Below, in pieces: positions 26,160 to 34,291 of a stretch of DNA of 64,000 nucleotides. This DNA is from Celeribacter sp. HF31 (GTDB lineage: Bacteria; Pseudomonadota; Alphaproteobacteria; Rhodobacterales; Rhodobacteraceae). The position numbers and the translations under genes are program-made. A model generated the notes under the pieces. That model made no database searches, was not told the origin of the DNA, and saw only the letters and a list, made by a program, of their open reading frames with translations. Within the stretch, counting starts at the first letter, position 1. Each line of letters opens with the position of its first letter. The stretch spans positions 62,001 to 126,000 of the forward strand of contig NZ_JAATOT010000008.1 of the NCBI RefSeq assembly GCF_011806455.1, in the 5' to 3' direction.

Positions 26160-26600
26160 TCAGCCGCGTTGATATTTGATGAAGGGCGTCAAGTCGCCGA
26201 TCCGGTCGTAGAGTTTGCGTGCGGTCTCGTTGAAATGCTGGGTCGTCCAATAGACATTCGGCGTGCCGTTTTCGTCGGCAACTTTATAGACTCCCTCGAT
26301 CAGCGCACGTCCCGCACCGGTGCCGCGGGCGGCCTCGCTGACATAGAGGTCCTGCAAATAACAGACGTCTTCGATGCGCCAGTTGTGGGCGTGGAAAATG
26401 TAATGCACAAGACCGATCAATTCCCCGTCTTTCTCCGCCACCAAAGCGCCGCGTTCCTTGGCCGCCGGGTCGGTGAGGCGCGCGAAGGTGGTGTCATAAA
26501 TCTCCGGGCTCAGCTCGCTTTCGTAAAACGTCAGATAGGCGCGCCAAAGCACGTCCCATTGCGCGCGGTCTTCGGGGGCGAGGGGGCGGATGGTCAGCAT
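26160..26600 (-). CDS. GNAT family N-acetyltransferase, 146 aa
   Basis: Acetyltransferase with the pattern TIRPLAPEDRAQWDVLWRAY at the start, LQDLYVSEAARGTGAGRAL as acetyl-CoA loop (R-G-T-G-A-G), and VYWTTQHFNETARKLYDRIG as motif B. This form resembles the diamine/spermidine-type acetyltransferase branch, but substrate cannot be told. AAGGAG lies eight bases before the ATG at 26600. Confidence 0.9.
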   Translation of the reverse strand: MLTIRPLAPEDRAQWDVLWRAYLTFYESELSPEIYDTTFARLTDPAAKERGALVAEKDGELIGLVHYIFHAHNWRIEDVCYLQDLYVSEAARGTGAGRALIEGVYKVADENGTPNVYWTTQHFNETARKLYDRIGDLTPFIKYQRG

Positions 26601-26853
26601 GAGCGGTCTCCTTGACGTTGACCCTGAGCTACGGCGAAGCGCGCCTTTGTGCAAGGTGCCAGGGTCTAGGATGAAAAAAACGATTGTGCCGATTTCCTGT
26701 CCGTTTCCAGGTCGGCACGCTTAAATTTCGGGCGCGTGGCGGGCAGGGCTGTGACGCTTTGACCCTCTCGATGCGTTTTTGGCAGACGCGGCATTTCATC
26801 AAACTGTTAAAATCAAACTGGAAGATACGCAGACGACTGCAACGGAGTTTAAG

Positions 26854-27177
26854 ATGACCCAAACCACCCCCAGTGACGCCCAGATCAGCGAAGCGGCCTA
26901 TTTCATGTGGCTCGAAGAGGGTATGCCCGAGGGGCGCGATGAAGCCCATTGGTTGATGGCCGTTGAGGCGCTGAGCGTGCCAGAGACGGCTCCCGCGAAG
27001 GCGCCGCGCAAACGTGCTGCCCCCAAAACCGCAACCAAAACCGCAACCAAAACAGCGGCGAAACCGGCGAGCAAAACCGCCGCCGCCAAGAAACCGGCCG
27101 CGAAAAAGCCCGCAGCCAAGACCACCACGGCCGCGAAGAAACCGCGCGCCACGAAGGCGGCTCCGAAAGCGGAGTAA
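26854..27177 (+). CDS. DUF2934 protein with histone-H1-like Lys/Ala-rich tail, 107 aa
   Basis: The first 45 residues are a DUF2934 domain (AYFMWLEEGMPEGRDEAHWLMA). The remaining 60 are a highly repetitive Lys-Ala-Pro-Thr tail (tandem KTAT, AAKKPAAKKPAAK and similar blocks), as in bacterial histone-H1-like proteins. Such tails bind DNA nonspecifically. The DNA reflects this with tandem AAAACCGCAACC units near 27030. The start at 26854 has GGAG upstream. Three bases separate its stop from the convergent MoxR gene's stop. Probable nucleoid or stress protein; function inferred. Confidence 0.85.
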   Translation: MTQTTPSDAQISEAAYFMWLEEGMPEGRDEAHWLMAVEALSVPETAPAKAPRKRAAPKTATKTATKTAAKPASKTAAAKKPAAKKPAAKTTTAAKKPRATKAAPKAE

Positions 27178-27179
27178 GA

Positions 27180-28022
27180 CTAGCGCCGCTGCCCGCGCGC
27201 CAGAAACGCCAGACGTTCGAACAGGGCGACGTCCTGTTCGTTCTTCAACAGCGCGCCATGGAGTTTCGGCAGGGCATTCACCCCATCGCGTTTCAAATCC
27301 TCGGGCGACAGGTCTTCGGCCAGCAAAAGTTTGAGCCAGTCCAACACCTCGGAGGTCGAGGGCTTCTTTTTCAGCCCCTGCGTGTCGCGGATGTCGTAGA
27401 ATTGCGTCAAAGCGGCCGTCAAAAGCTCTGATTTCAACCCCGGAAAATGCACCTCGACGATCTGTTTCATCGTCTCTTGATCGGGGAAGCGGATGTAGTG
27501 AAAGAAACAGCGGCGCAGGAAGGCGTCCGGCAGCTCCTTTTCATTGTTCGAAGTGATGATCACCACGGGGCGCTGGCGGGCGGAGACCGTCTCATTGGTC
27601 TCGTAGACATGAAACGCCATCTTGTCGAGTTCCTGCAACAGGTCGTTCGGAAACTCGATGTCCGCCTTGTCGATCTCGTCGATCAACAGCACCACTTTCC
27701 GATCCGCCTCGAAGGCCTGCCAAAGCTTGCCCTTCTTGATGTAATGGCGCACGTCCTCGACGCGCGGGTCGCCCAATTGGCTATCGCGCAGGCGTGACAC
27801 AGCGTCATATTCGTAAAGACCTTGCTGCGCGCGGGTGGTGGATTTGATGTTCCACTCGATCATCTCGAGCCCCAAAGAGGCCGCGACCTGACGCGCCAAC
27901 TCGGTCTTGCCGGTCCCCGGCTCGCCTTTCACAAGCAAAGGCCGCTCAAGCGCGATGGCGGCATTGACCGCGACGGTCAGGTCATTCGGGGCGACATAGC
28001 TTTCGGTGGATGCGAATTTCAT
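27180..28022 (-). CDS. MoxR/CoxD-type AAA ATPase
   Basis: 280-residue AAA+ ATPase. Walker A is GEPGTGKT (residues 33-40), Walker B VVLLIDEIDKAD, sensor 1 VIITSNNEKELPDAFLRRC with the arginine finger, then the MoxR C-terminal lid. These ATPases act as chaperones with VWA partners; the CoxE-like gene at 23228-24412 on the same strand is the probable partner. The start MKFASTESYV at 28022 is chosen by family alignment. It diverges from dksA. Confidence 0.93.
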   Translation of the reverse strand: MKFASTESYVAPNDLTVAVNAAIALERPLLVKGEPGTGKTELARQVAASLGLEMIEWNIKSTTRAQQGLYEYDAVSRLRDSQLGDPRVEDVRHYIKKGKLWQAFEADRKVVLLIDEIDKADIEFPNDLLQELDKMAFHVYETNETVSARQRPVVIITSNNEKELPDAFLRRCFFHYIRFPDQETMKQIVEVHFPGLKSELLTAALTQFYDIRDTQGLKKKPSTSEVLDWLKLLLAEDLSPEDLKRDGVNALPKLHGALLKNEQDVALFERLAFLARGQRR

Positions 28023-28156
28023 CGGGAAATAACCCCTGTTGTTCTGAGATTGAGCGAGATCATAACGTGAGGGGGGAAAGGTGCAATACGACAGAGATTG
28101 TGACGTGACATCCCCGATCAAAAGGGGTAAACGAACCCCGAATTGGAGGGCGCCTG

Positions 28157-28630
28157 ATGGCTGACAATACTGAGACTGCGGCCGAGGGCACGACAGAGGT
28201 GAGCACGATGAAGGCTGAGGTTTTTTTGGCTGATGATTACCGTCCCGCAGAGGGCGAACCGTTTATGAACGAGCGTCAGCTCGAATATTTCCGTCGCAAA
28301 CTTTTGGCCTGGAAAGCAGAGCTTTTGGACGAAAGCCGCCATACCATCGAAGGCCTGCAAGACAGCACCCGCAACATCCCGGACATCACCGACCGTGCGT
28401 CGGAGGAAACCGACCGGGCGCTGGAGCTGCGCACCCGCGACCGTCAACGCAAACTGGTGACGAAAATCGATGCCGCACTGCGCCGGATCGACGAGGGCGA
28501 ATATGGCTATTGCGAAGTGACCGGCGAGCCGATCTCTCTCAAACGCCTCGACGCCCGCCCGATCGCCACGATGACCCTGGAGGCGCAGGAGCGTCACGAG
28601 CGTCGTGAGAAAGTTCATCGGGACGATTGA
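28157..28630 (+). CDS. dksA: RNA polymerase-binding transcription factor DksA (single-cysteine form)
   Basis: 157-residue secondary-channel regulator that works with ppGpp on rRNA and amino-acid promoters. The coiled-coil tip keeps the key acidic residues in DITDRASEE (Asp76, Asp79, Ala81). The zinc finger is degenerate: Cys119 is kept, but the other three ligand positions are Thr122, Thr140 and Ala143 (YCEVTG then ATMTLEAQ). This matches the Zn-independent DksA of Rhodobacter, reported to be functional. GGAGG precedes the ATG by seven bases. Confidence 0.94.
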   Translation: MADNTETAAEGTTEVSTMKAEVFLADDYRPAEGEPFMNERQLEYFRRKLLAWKAELLDESRHTIEGLQDSTRNIPDITDRASEETDRALELRTRDRQRKLVTKIDAALRRIDEGEYGYCEVTGEPISLKRLDARPIATMTLEAQERHERREKVHRDD

Positions 28631-28739
28631 GCGCTCTTGCGCTCGGGGGGGATGATTGATCCCTCCGGGATCCTGTGACGATTGAGGCTGGTTCGCCTCG
28701 CGGCAAAATGCTCCGGTGATCTGAGGGCAGAAATGTGAG

Positions 28740-28768
28740 AAACACCGGGGGCAACTCTGGTGTTTTTT
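28740..28768 (+). terminator. Terminator downstream of dksA
   Basis: AAACACC (28740-28746) pairs with GGTGTTT (28759-28765), followed by a run of T. Smaller hairpins GAGCGC/GCGCTC and GATCCC/GGGATC precede it just after the dksA stop. Confidence 0.7.
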
Positions 28769-28817
28769 GTTTACAGGTTTTTGCGTGTTGCGACATGCGG
28801 ATGAAGGGGAACACATC

Positions 28818-29981
28818 ATGCTGATCGGTCAGGACATTGCGGTTTTGGGCGCCGGTGTGGCCGGTCTTTCGGTGGCGCAGGCCCTAGCGCTGCGCGGCGC
28901 CTCTGTCACGCTCTATGAGCAGGCGGATGAGATCACCGAAGTGGGCGCGGGGCTCCAGATCAGCCCCAATGGTGCGCGGGTCTTGACCGCTCTGGGCTTA
29001 GACGCGCCGTCGCGCGCGATGCGGGCAAAAGGCGTCAAGCTGATGGACGGCTATTCGGGGCGCGAGGTGCTGCACCTCGATTTCACCGCCACACGTCCCG
29101 ATGCCGATTTTCTCCTGATGCACCGCGCCGATCTGATCGGACTGTTGGAAGAGGGCGTCCGCGCGCTCGACATCGACATCCGCCTGTCTCATACCATCGA
29201 CAGCATCCATGGCGATGCCGATGGCGTGACCTTGCAGTTTGCCGATGGTTCCGAGGTGCGGCATGCGATTGTGCTGGGCGCCGACGGGCTTCATTCGAAA
29301 CTCCGCCCGATGCTCAACGGTCCTGCAAAGCCGTTCTTCACCGGACAGACCGCCTGGCGCGCCACCGTTCCGGCCATTGGGAATGAAGAGCCCATCGCGA
29401 TGGTCCATATGGCGGCGGGGCGGCATGTGGTGAGCTATCCGTTGCGCGGCGGCAGTCTGATCAACATCGTTGCCGTCGAGGAGCGGTCCGATTGGGTGGA
29501 CGAGGGCTGGCATCATGCGGGCGATCCGGCGGAGTTGATGCGCAATTTCGCCAACTTCGGCCCCGGTGTGAAAGGTCTTTTGAGCCGGGTCGAAGAGGTC
29601 TCGCGTTGGGGCCTGTTCCGGCACCCGGTGGCGCTGCGCTGGCATTCGGACCGCACGGCCTTGCTGGGCGATGCGGCCCATCCGACCCTGCCATTTCTGG
29701 CGCAGGGCGCGAATATGGCGCTTGAGGATGCCTGGGTCCTGGCCGATTGCCTCGCGACGCTTCCGCTGGAGGAGGCTTTGCCGGCCTATCAGGCGCTCCG
29801 CCGCCCGCGCGTCACCCGCGTGATCGATGCCGCGAATGCCAATGCGAAGAACTACCACATGAAAGGCCCGAAACGGTTTCTGGGCCATGCCGCGCTGCGG
29901 GTGGCCGGACATCTGGCGCCGAAACAGGCGGTGGAGCGGTTTGCCTGGCTTTATGATTTCGATGTGACCAAGGGCGTATGA
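28818..29981 (+). CDS. FAD-dependent aromatic-ring monooxygenase (group A, salicylate-hydroxylase/UbiH-like)
   Basis: 387-residue flavoprotein hydroxylase. Three FAD/NADH motifs are present: GAGVAGLSVAQALALRG (dinucleotide fold), VLGADGLHSKLRP (DG motif) and ALLGDAAHPTLPFLAQGANMALED (GD motif). A ring-hydroxylating role on an aromatic acid is likely; the exact substrate is unknown and the neighbours give no pathway. ATG 28818 is preceded by AAGGGGA. Confidence 0.88.
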   Translation: MLIGQDIAVLGAGVAGLSVAQALALRGASVTLYEQADEITEVGAGLQISPNGARVLTALGLDAPSRAMRAKGVKLMDGYSGREVLHLDFTATRPDADFLLMHRADLIGLLEEGVRALDIDIRLSHTIDSIHGDADGVTLQFADGSEVRHAIVLGADGLHSKLRPMLNGPAKPFFTGQTAWRATVPAIGNEEPIAMVHMAAGRHVVSYPLRGGSLINIVAVEERSDWVDEGWHHAGDPAELMRNFANFGPGVKGLLSRVEEVSRWGLFRHPVALRWHSDRTALLGDAAHPTLPFLAQGANMALEDAWVLADCLATLPLEEALPAYQALRRPRVTRVIDAANANAKNYHMKGPKRFLGHAALRVAGHLAPKQAVERFAWLYDFDVTKGV

Positions 29982-30012
29982 GCGCCTCCGGCGGGAGTAT
30001 TTTCCGCAGCAA
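29982..30012 (+). other. 3'-end hairpin with GAGTATTTT tail
   Basis: CGCC-TCC-GGCG hairpin directly after the monooxygenase stop, followed by GAGTATTTTCCGCAGCAAAG. The element resembles the one at 22471-22498 and probably ends transcripts. Confidence 0.5.
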
Positions 30013-30043
30013 AGGAAATATATCAAAGCAACTGTAGGCGCGA

Positions 30044-30757
30044 TCAGGCGATGAAGGCGCCGTCTTGCAGCTGCGGGGCGGTAGTCGAGACGTTGAGGGC
30101 AGAGGCCATGTCGACGTCTTGTGGAAAGCCGTAGTCGGTTAATTCGCGGCCAGAGACGGAGGTGCTGAGCGTGTCCGGAAGTGTGGCCGCAAGGAAGGCT
30201 GCACGGGCGATCTGGGATTCCGCGGAGAGAATTGCACCATGTGCGCAGGCCAGACGGTCAGCGATGGCCCCTGCGCCGATCTGGTCTTCGATGGCGGGGC
30301 GCAGGCTGCCGTCGGGCCATGTTTCACCGGCGGGGACCAGGGCGATGTTGCCATCAAGGCCTGTGAGTTTGGCCGCGAGATCTGCCACGGCGGCGGCGTT
30401 GCGCAGGCATCCGGCCAGCACGGGGCGCCCCAGATCGCGGGCGGCAAAGGAGATCCGCGCACCGTTGGGCGAGGGGAGGACGAGGGCCGCACCCGAAGGC
30501 AGGGATGTGAGCGTGTCGGGAGAGAGGGAATAGCCGGAGTCGCTGCGTTTTCCGGCGAGCTCCGCGCTGAGGCGGCGGGCTTCGGTTGCGGCGGCACTGC
30601 GGTCGCGGCTCGGGTAAGGGTAAACCCGCGCGTCGCGGGAGGTGGCGACATCGACGCAGGTCGAGAAGGACAGCACGTCGATGACCACAAGAACGTTGGC
30701 CTCGGGCACGAGTCTGTGCGCGCCCGAAAGGCCCCATTCGCAGAGGATGCGGATCAC
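30044..30757 (-). CDS. comB: 2-phosphosulfolactate phosphatase family protein
   Basis: ComB-fold phosphatase, 237 residues. Motifs VVIDVLSFSTCVDVA, VLPSPNGARIS and LVPAGETWPDGSLRPAIEDQIGAGAI are those of the Mg-dependent ComB family, which hydrolyses 2-phosphosulfolactate to sulfolactate in coenzyme M synthesis. Other coenzyme M genes are absent, and bacteria of this group have no coenzyme M, so the real substrate is unclear. The GTG start (30757) overlaps the tpiA stop as GTGA, so the two are translated together. Confidence 0.88.
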   Translation of the reverse strand: MIRILCEWGLSGAHRLVPEANVLVVIDVLSFSTCVDVATSRDARVYPYPSRDRSAAATEARRLSAELAGKRSDSGYSLSPDTLTSLPSGAALVLPSPNGARISFAARDLGRPVLAGCLRNAAAVADLAAKLTGLDGNIALVPAGETWPDGSLRPAIEDQIGAGAIADRLACAHGAILSAESQIARAAFLAATLPDTLSTSVSGRELTDYGFPQDVDMASALNVSTTAPQLQDGAFIA

Positions 30758-31512
30758 GCTTCTTCCAGCGCTTTCACGATGCCGGAGAAATCCGCGGCCT
30801 TGAGAGAGGCGCCGCCCACGAGCGCACCATCGACGTTGGATGTGGCGAAAATTTCAGCTGCATTGCCGGGTTTCACGGAACCGCCGTAGAGGAGCGGAAT
30901 GCCGTTGGCGCCATCGCCGTAGCGGGCAATCAAAGTGGCGCGCATGTCGTCATGCACCTCGGCGATCTGGTCAAGGGTGGGGATCTTGCCGGTGCCGATG
31001 GCCCAGACCGGCTCATAGGCGATCACCAGTTTGGCCAGATCCACGGCGTCGGGCAGGGAGCCGGACAGTTGTTTACGGATCACGGCGAGGGTCTCGCCCG
31101 CTTCGCGCTGATCCAGCGTTTCGCCGACACAGACCACAGGCGCAAGCCCGGCCATGGTGGCGGCGAGGGTTTTCTCGGCCACCATGTGATCCGTCTCGCC
31201 GTGATCGGCGCGGCGTTCGGAATGGCCGAGGATGACGTAATCTGCGCCCGCGTCGACCAGCATCTCGGCGGAAATGTCGCCGGTGTGTGCGCCCGAGGAC
31301 TTCATATGGCAATCCTGGCCACCCACATCGACTTTCGCGCCAAAGAGCGCCGCGGCCATCGGCGCCACGAGCGTGGCGGGCGGGCAGAGGAGGATGTCGA
31401 CCTTCGGTTCGGGGAACATCTCGGCCAGCGCGGTGGCCTCCGCGAGGCTGGCCTTGACGCCGTTCATTTTCCAATTTCCTGCCGCCAGTTTGCGGGCCTT
31501 TTGGGCGCTCAT
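30754..31512 (-). CDS. tpiA: Triosephosphate isomerase
   Basis: Glycolytic/gluconeogenic isomerase, 252 residues. Active-site residues are visible: AAGNWKMNG (Lys), VILGHSERR (His95-type), VIAYEPVWAIGTG (catalytic Glu and loop 6) and LLYGGSVKPGNAAE (phosphate loop). The upstream stretch has GGAGGATTCCGC before the ATG. Followed by comB with overlap. Confidence 0.97.
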   Translation of the reverse strand: MSAQKARKLAAGNWKMNGVKASLAEATALAEMFPEPKVDILLCPPATLVAPMAAALFGAKVDVGGQDCHMKSSGAHTGDISAEMLVDAGADYVILGHSERRADHGETDHMVAEKTLAATMAGLAPVVCVGETLDQREAGETLAVIRKQLSGSLPDAVDLAKLVIAYEPVWAIGTGKIPTLDQIAEVHDDMRATLIARYGDGANGIPLLYGGSVKPGNAAEIFATSNVDGALVGGASLKAADFSGIVKALEEA

Positions 31513-31644
31513 GCGGAATCCTCCTTATGCAAATTCCCCTGCATCATTGCAGCCTTGCGGGTGCAGTCAAGCGCGGGGTTGCGCATCGGGGCCAGAGGTC
31601 GCAGAAAAGGGGGAAGCGCTGACAAAGTTCCCAAAGGAGAGCTT

Positions 31645-32556
31645 ATGAAGATCCCGCATATTGATCTGTCTGCCGTGATGCGCGGCGAGGAGGAGGCTCT
31701 CTCTGCCCTGCGCGCGGGGGTTTTGGAGGTCGGCTTTTTGACCGTGAGCGGGACAGGCCTGTCGCAGGCGGAGATCGACCATGTGCTGTCCGCCTATCGC
31801 GGGTTTTTCAAACAGCCTGAGCCGGTGAAAGCTCAGGTCGATATGGCGCGCACCGGTGCCAATCGCGGCTGGGGCGGGCCGAAAAGCGAACAAGTCGACC
31901 CCAAGGCCAACCCCGATTACAAGGAGGTCTTCGATTGCGGCTATGAGGTGACGGGCTCGGAGCTTTCGGTCTATGCGCCCAATCTCTGGCCCGCCGCGCC
32001 CGAGGGCTTCGAGGCCGCCGTAACCGCGTACCGCGACAAGGCGATGGGGGTGGCGATGGAGATTTTGCGCGCCATTGCGCGGGTGATCGGTGAAGATGAC
32101 AGCTATTTCGCGGATAAATTCGACCGGCCCATGGCCTTGCTGCGCGGGAACTTTTACCCGCAGCGCCCGAGTTGGGCCGGGGACAAGGATTTCGGCATTG
32201 CGGCCCATACCGATTATGGCTGTGTCACGCTTTTGGCCACCGATGGCGTGCCGGGGCTTGAGGTTCTGGGGCTTGACGGCACATGGGTGCCGGTGACGGT
32301 GGAGCCGGGCGTGTTCGTGGTGAATTTCGGCGAAATGCTCGAGATGTGGACCGGCGGGCGGGTGAGGGCGACGCTGCACCGCGTGAAAGGTTCCGCCGAG
32401 GAACGCCTCTCCGTGCCGCTGTTCTTCAACCCGAATTATGAGACCAATGTGGCGCCGATCGGGGCGGGCCTGAAGTCTTGCGAGGTGATCCGCGCAGGCG
32501 ATCACCTGACGAAACGTTTCGCCGAGACCTATGTGCATCTGCAAAACGGGTCATAA
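31645..32556 (+). CDS. 2-oxoglutarate/Fe(II)-dependent dioxygenase (isopenicillin-N-synthase-like)
   Basis: 303 residues, with the N-terminal DIOX_N region (IPHIDLSAVMRGEEEAL) and a jelly-roll core. Iron ligands are His and Asp in IAAHTDYGCVTLL and His in RATLHRVKG; the 2-oxoglutarate arginine is in ERLSVPLFFNPN. Substrate unknown. AAAGGAG lies six bases before the ATG. Divergent from tpiA; the open frame upstream of this start is antisense to tpiA and not coding. Confidence 0.9.
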   Translation: MKIPHIDLSAVMRGEEEALSALRAGVLEVGFLTVSGTGLSQAEIDHVLSAYRGFFKQPEPVKAQVDMARTGANRGWGGPKSEQVDPKANPDYKEVFDCGYEVTGSELSVYAPNLWPAAPEGFEAAVTAYRDKAMGVAMEILRAIARVIGEDDSYFADKFDRPMALLRGNFYPQRPSWAGDKDFGIAAHTDYGCVTLLATDGVPGLEVLGLDGTWVPVTVEPGVFVVNFGEMLEMWTGGRVRATLHRVKGSAEERLSVPLFFNPNYETNVAPIGAGLKSCEVIRAGDHLTKRFAETYVHLQNGS

Positions 32557-32856
32557 CGTTCGATCAGGGGCGCGTCTGTGGGGCGGTCGTACTAATCGCC
32601 CTTGTCCTTGAGGAAGATATGTTGGCCGATGTGCAGGCCCGTGGGTATGTCCAGACAGCCCGCCGCGATGCCGAGGCCGTCCTCGTCGTTCCTCCGGTAG
32701 AACAGGCTCGATCCGCAAAACCTGCAAAACCCGCGCGCGTTGCGGCCCCAAAATGCCCGCTGATGCGGCGGCATTGGCTACATAGACGGTCACGCTGTCG
32801 CGCACCTCCGGCAGTTCAAACGTCACCTTGCCGCACTCGCATCGTCCTGTGATCAT
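32557..32856 (-). pseudogene. Decayed GFA family gene
   Basis: Remnant of a small zinc GFA gene in two frames. Frame one begins at 32856 with MITGRCECGKVTFELPEV, the typical first Cys pair. The second half is in another frame from about 32774, with FCRFCGSSLFYRRNDEDGLG and later LHIGQHIFLKDKGD, and is broken by a TAG (32592-32594) before YDRPTDAPLIERY. The CHCxxC middle and roughly 30 residues between the halves are missing, so there is an internal deletion, a frameshift and a nonsense codon. Confidence 0.83.
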
Positions 32857-32867
32857 CTTTGGGGTCT

Positions 32868-33179
32868 TTATAGGGCGTCGATGGCGCGGCGGGCCCAGGC
32901 GCCAGCCTCTTGCGGATCATCCAAAGCGGCATCGGGCAGGGTCCAGTAGTTCATGCCGCGCCCGTTCTCCATCTCGAACTTCACGCTGCCCTCTGCGGCC
33001 AGCGCTTGGGCGAAATCGCCTGAAGCCTTGAGGTAAACCCGCCCTTCGGATGACAGGATCGCGAAAATCTGCCCGTCCGAATAGATCGACAGCCCGCCCA
33101 TCATCTTGCGATGGCTGAGCCCGCCCAAGGGTCCGAAGAGATCATAGATAAAGGCGATGTCTTCGTCTGTGACGGCCAT
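32868..33179 (-). CDS. TfoX/Sxy N-terminal domain protein, 103 aa
   Basis: Small protein with the TfoX_N pattern: DLFGPLGGLSHRKMMGGLSIY, then FAILSSEGRVYLKAS and MNYWTLPDAALDDPQEAGAW. Full-length TfoX regulates competence, but stand-alone N-domain proteins like this are widespread and of unknown role. Its ATG overlaps the stop of the upstream IscA-like gene (TAATG), so they are coupled. Confidence 0.87.
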   Translation of the reverse strand: MAVTDEDIAFIYDLFGPLGGLSHRKMMGGLSIYSDGQIFAILSSEGRVYLKASGDFAQALAAEGSVKFEMENGRGMNYWTLPDAALDDPQEAGAWARRAIDAL

Positions 33180-33541
33180 TATTTACTGGCGAGGCTTTCG
33201 TCGAATTTGATCGACTCGCCACAGCCGCATTCATCGACCACATTCGGGTTCTTGAACTTGAACCCGGATTCCAAAAGTGACACCTGATAGTCGATTTCGG
33301 TGCCAAACAGGAACATCTGGGCCATGGGCGCGATCATCACCCGCGCGCCGTCCTGTTCGACCAGCTCGTCCAGAGGGTCGATCTCGGAGACGTAGTCCAT
33401 GGTGTATTCCATGCCCGCGCAGCCGCCTTTTTTGACGCCGATGCGCAGGCCCATGGAGCCGTCCTTCTCCATCAGTTTCGCGATTTGCGTGGCCGCGGCG
33501 GGGGTGATGGTCACCGCTTGTTTTCCGGGGATGCCGAACAT
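33179..33541 (-). CDS. Iron-sulfur cluster assembly accessory protein, IscA/SufA/ErpA type
   Basis: A-type Fe-S carrier of 120 residues. The three conserved cysteines are in KKGGCAGMEYTM and DECGCGES at the C-terminus. ITPAAATQIAKLM and FLFGTEIDYQVSLLESGFKFKNPN are family parts. It hands clusters to apoproteins. sufT lies 2.6 kb away, but no core suf operon is in the window. Confidence 0.94.
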   Translation of the reverse strand: MFGIPGKQAVTITPAAATQIAKLMEKDGSMGLRIGVKKGGCAGMEYTMDYVSEIDPLDELVEQDGARVMIAPMAQMFLFGTEIDYQVSLLESGFKFKNPNVVDECGCGESIKFDESLASK

Positions 33542-33574
33542 ATGCGCGCTTCCTTTCGCTGTCTTACCTGTAAC

Positions 33575-34291
33575 CTAGTCGTTCAGGGCCGAAATTCCAA
33601 GCAGGGGAAGCTGTGCGGCGATGAACAGCACCGCCAGCGTCACCGCGATGGCCCAGCCGAAGGACGCCAGCGTGCCGATGATCACCCATTCGGCCTTTTT
33701 GCCCTCCTGCGCGGCCTCGAACCGCAACACGGATTTCGCGGCGACCAGAAAGCCGATGCCGCCGGGCATCTGGCCAATGAGCAACAGAAAAATCAACCCA
33801 CGTTCCAGAAGTCCGATCCAATAGCCGCCCTTGTCGAGGCTCTCGCCGATGGGGTTGGGCCCGAACTGCGCCATGAGCTTGCCCACCGCAAAGCCGCCCG
33901 CGCGGGTGGCGTAGATCGCGCCTGCGGTGAAAAGCATGGCTTTCGGCAGCCACGTCAGGCTGGCATAGGCGCCGGTTTGGAACAGGTCGGGGACCAGAAG
34001 GGCCGTGACCACGAGGGTCGCCAGATGCAGCGCCTGATCGGTAAGGTGCGGCAGGATCGTATCGGAGAAGAACCGGACCTTGATCGTGTCGATGGCGATA
34101 TGGGAGAGCGCGAGCGCATAGATCGCGGGGGAGGCGACTTGGCCGGTGGTCGCCATGGCGGTGAGGGCGACCGCGAGGAAATGCAGAAACAGGGTCTCGG
34201 GCCGGGATTTTTCTTCGACCATCCAGCCGGGTTGGAAGACGTAATCGGCGAGGACATGGGCGAGGAAGAGGGCGGCGAGGGTTTCAGGCAT
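33575..34291 (-). CDS. DUF3307 polytopic membrane protein, 238 aa
   Basis: Inner-membrane protein with six or seven hydrophobic helices. The family-typical polar residues inside helices are LAHVLADYVFQP, LHFLAVALTAM and ALSHIAIDTIKV, with repeated His and Asp reminiscent of membrane metal-dependent hydrolases of the YdjM type. ATG 34291 overlaps the satD stop by eight bases (ATGCCTGA), so the two are coupled. SatD and DUF3307 genes often occur as a pair, and their joint role is unknown. Confidence 0.88.
   Translation of the reverse strand: MPETLAALFLAHVLADYVFQPGWMVEEKSRPETLFLHFLAVALTAMATTGQVASPAIYALALSHIAIDTIKVRFFSDTILPHLTDQALHLATLVVTALLVPDLFQTGAYASLTWLPKAMLFTAGAIYATRAGGFAVGKLMAQFGPNPIGESLDKGGYWIGLLERGLIFLLLIGQMPGGIGFLVAAKSVLRFEAAQEGKKAEWVIIGTLASFGWAIAVTLAVLFIAAQLPLLGISALND

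Noticed and set aside
30952-31644. N-terminal extension of the 2OG-Fe(II) oxygenase by about 230 residues
   Set aside because: The stretch is antisense to tpiA and has no domain; AAAGGAG precedes ATG 31645.
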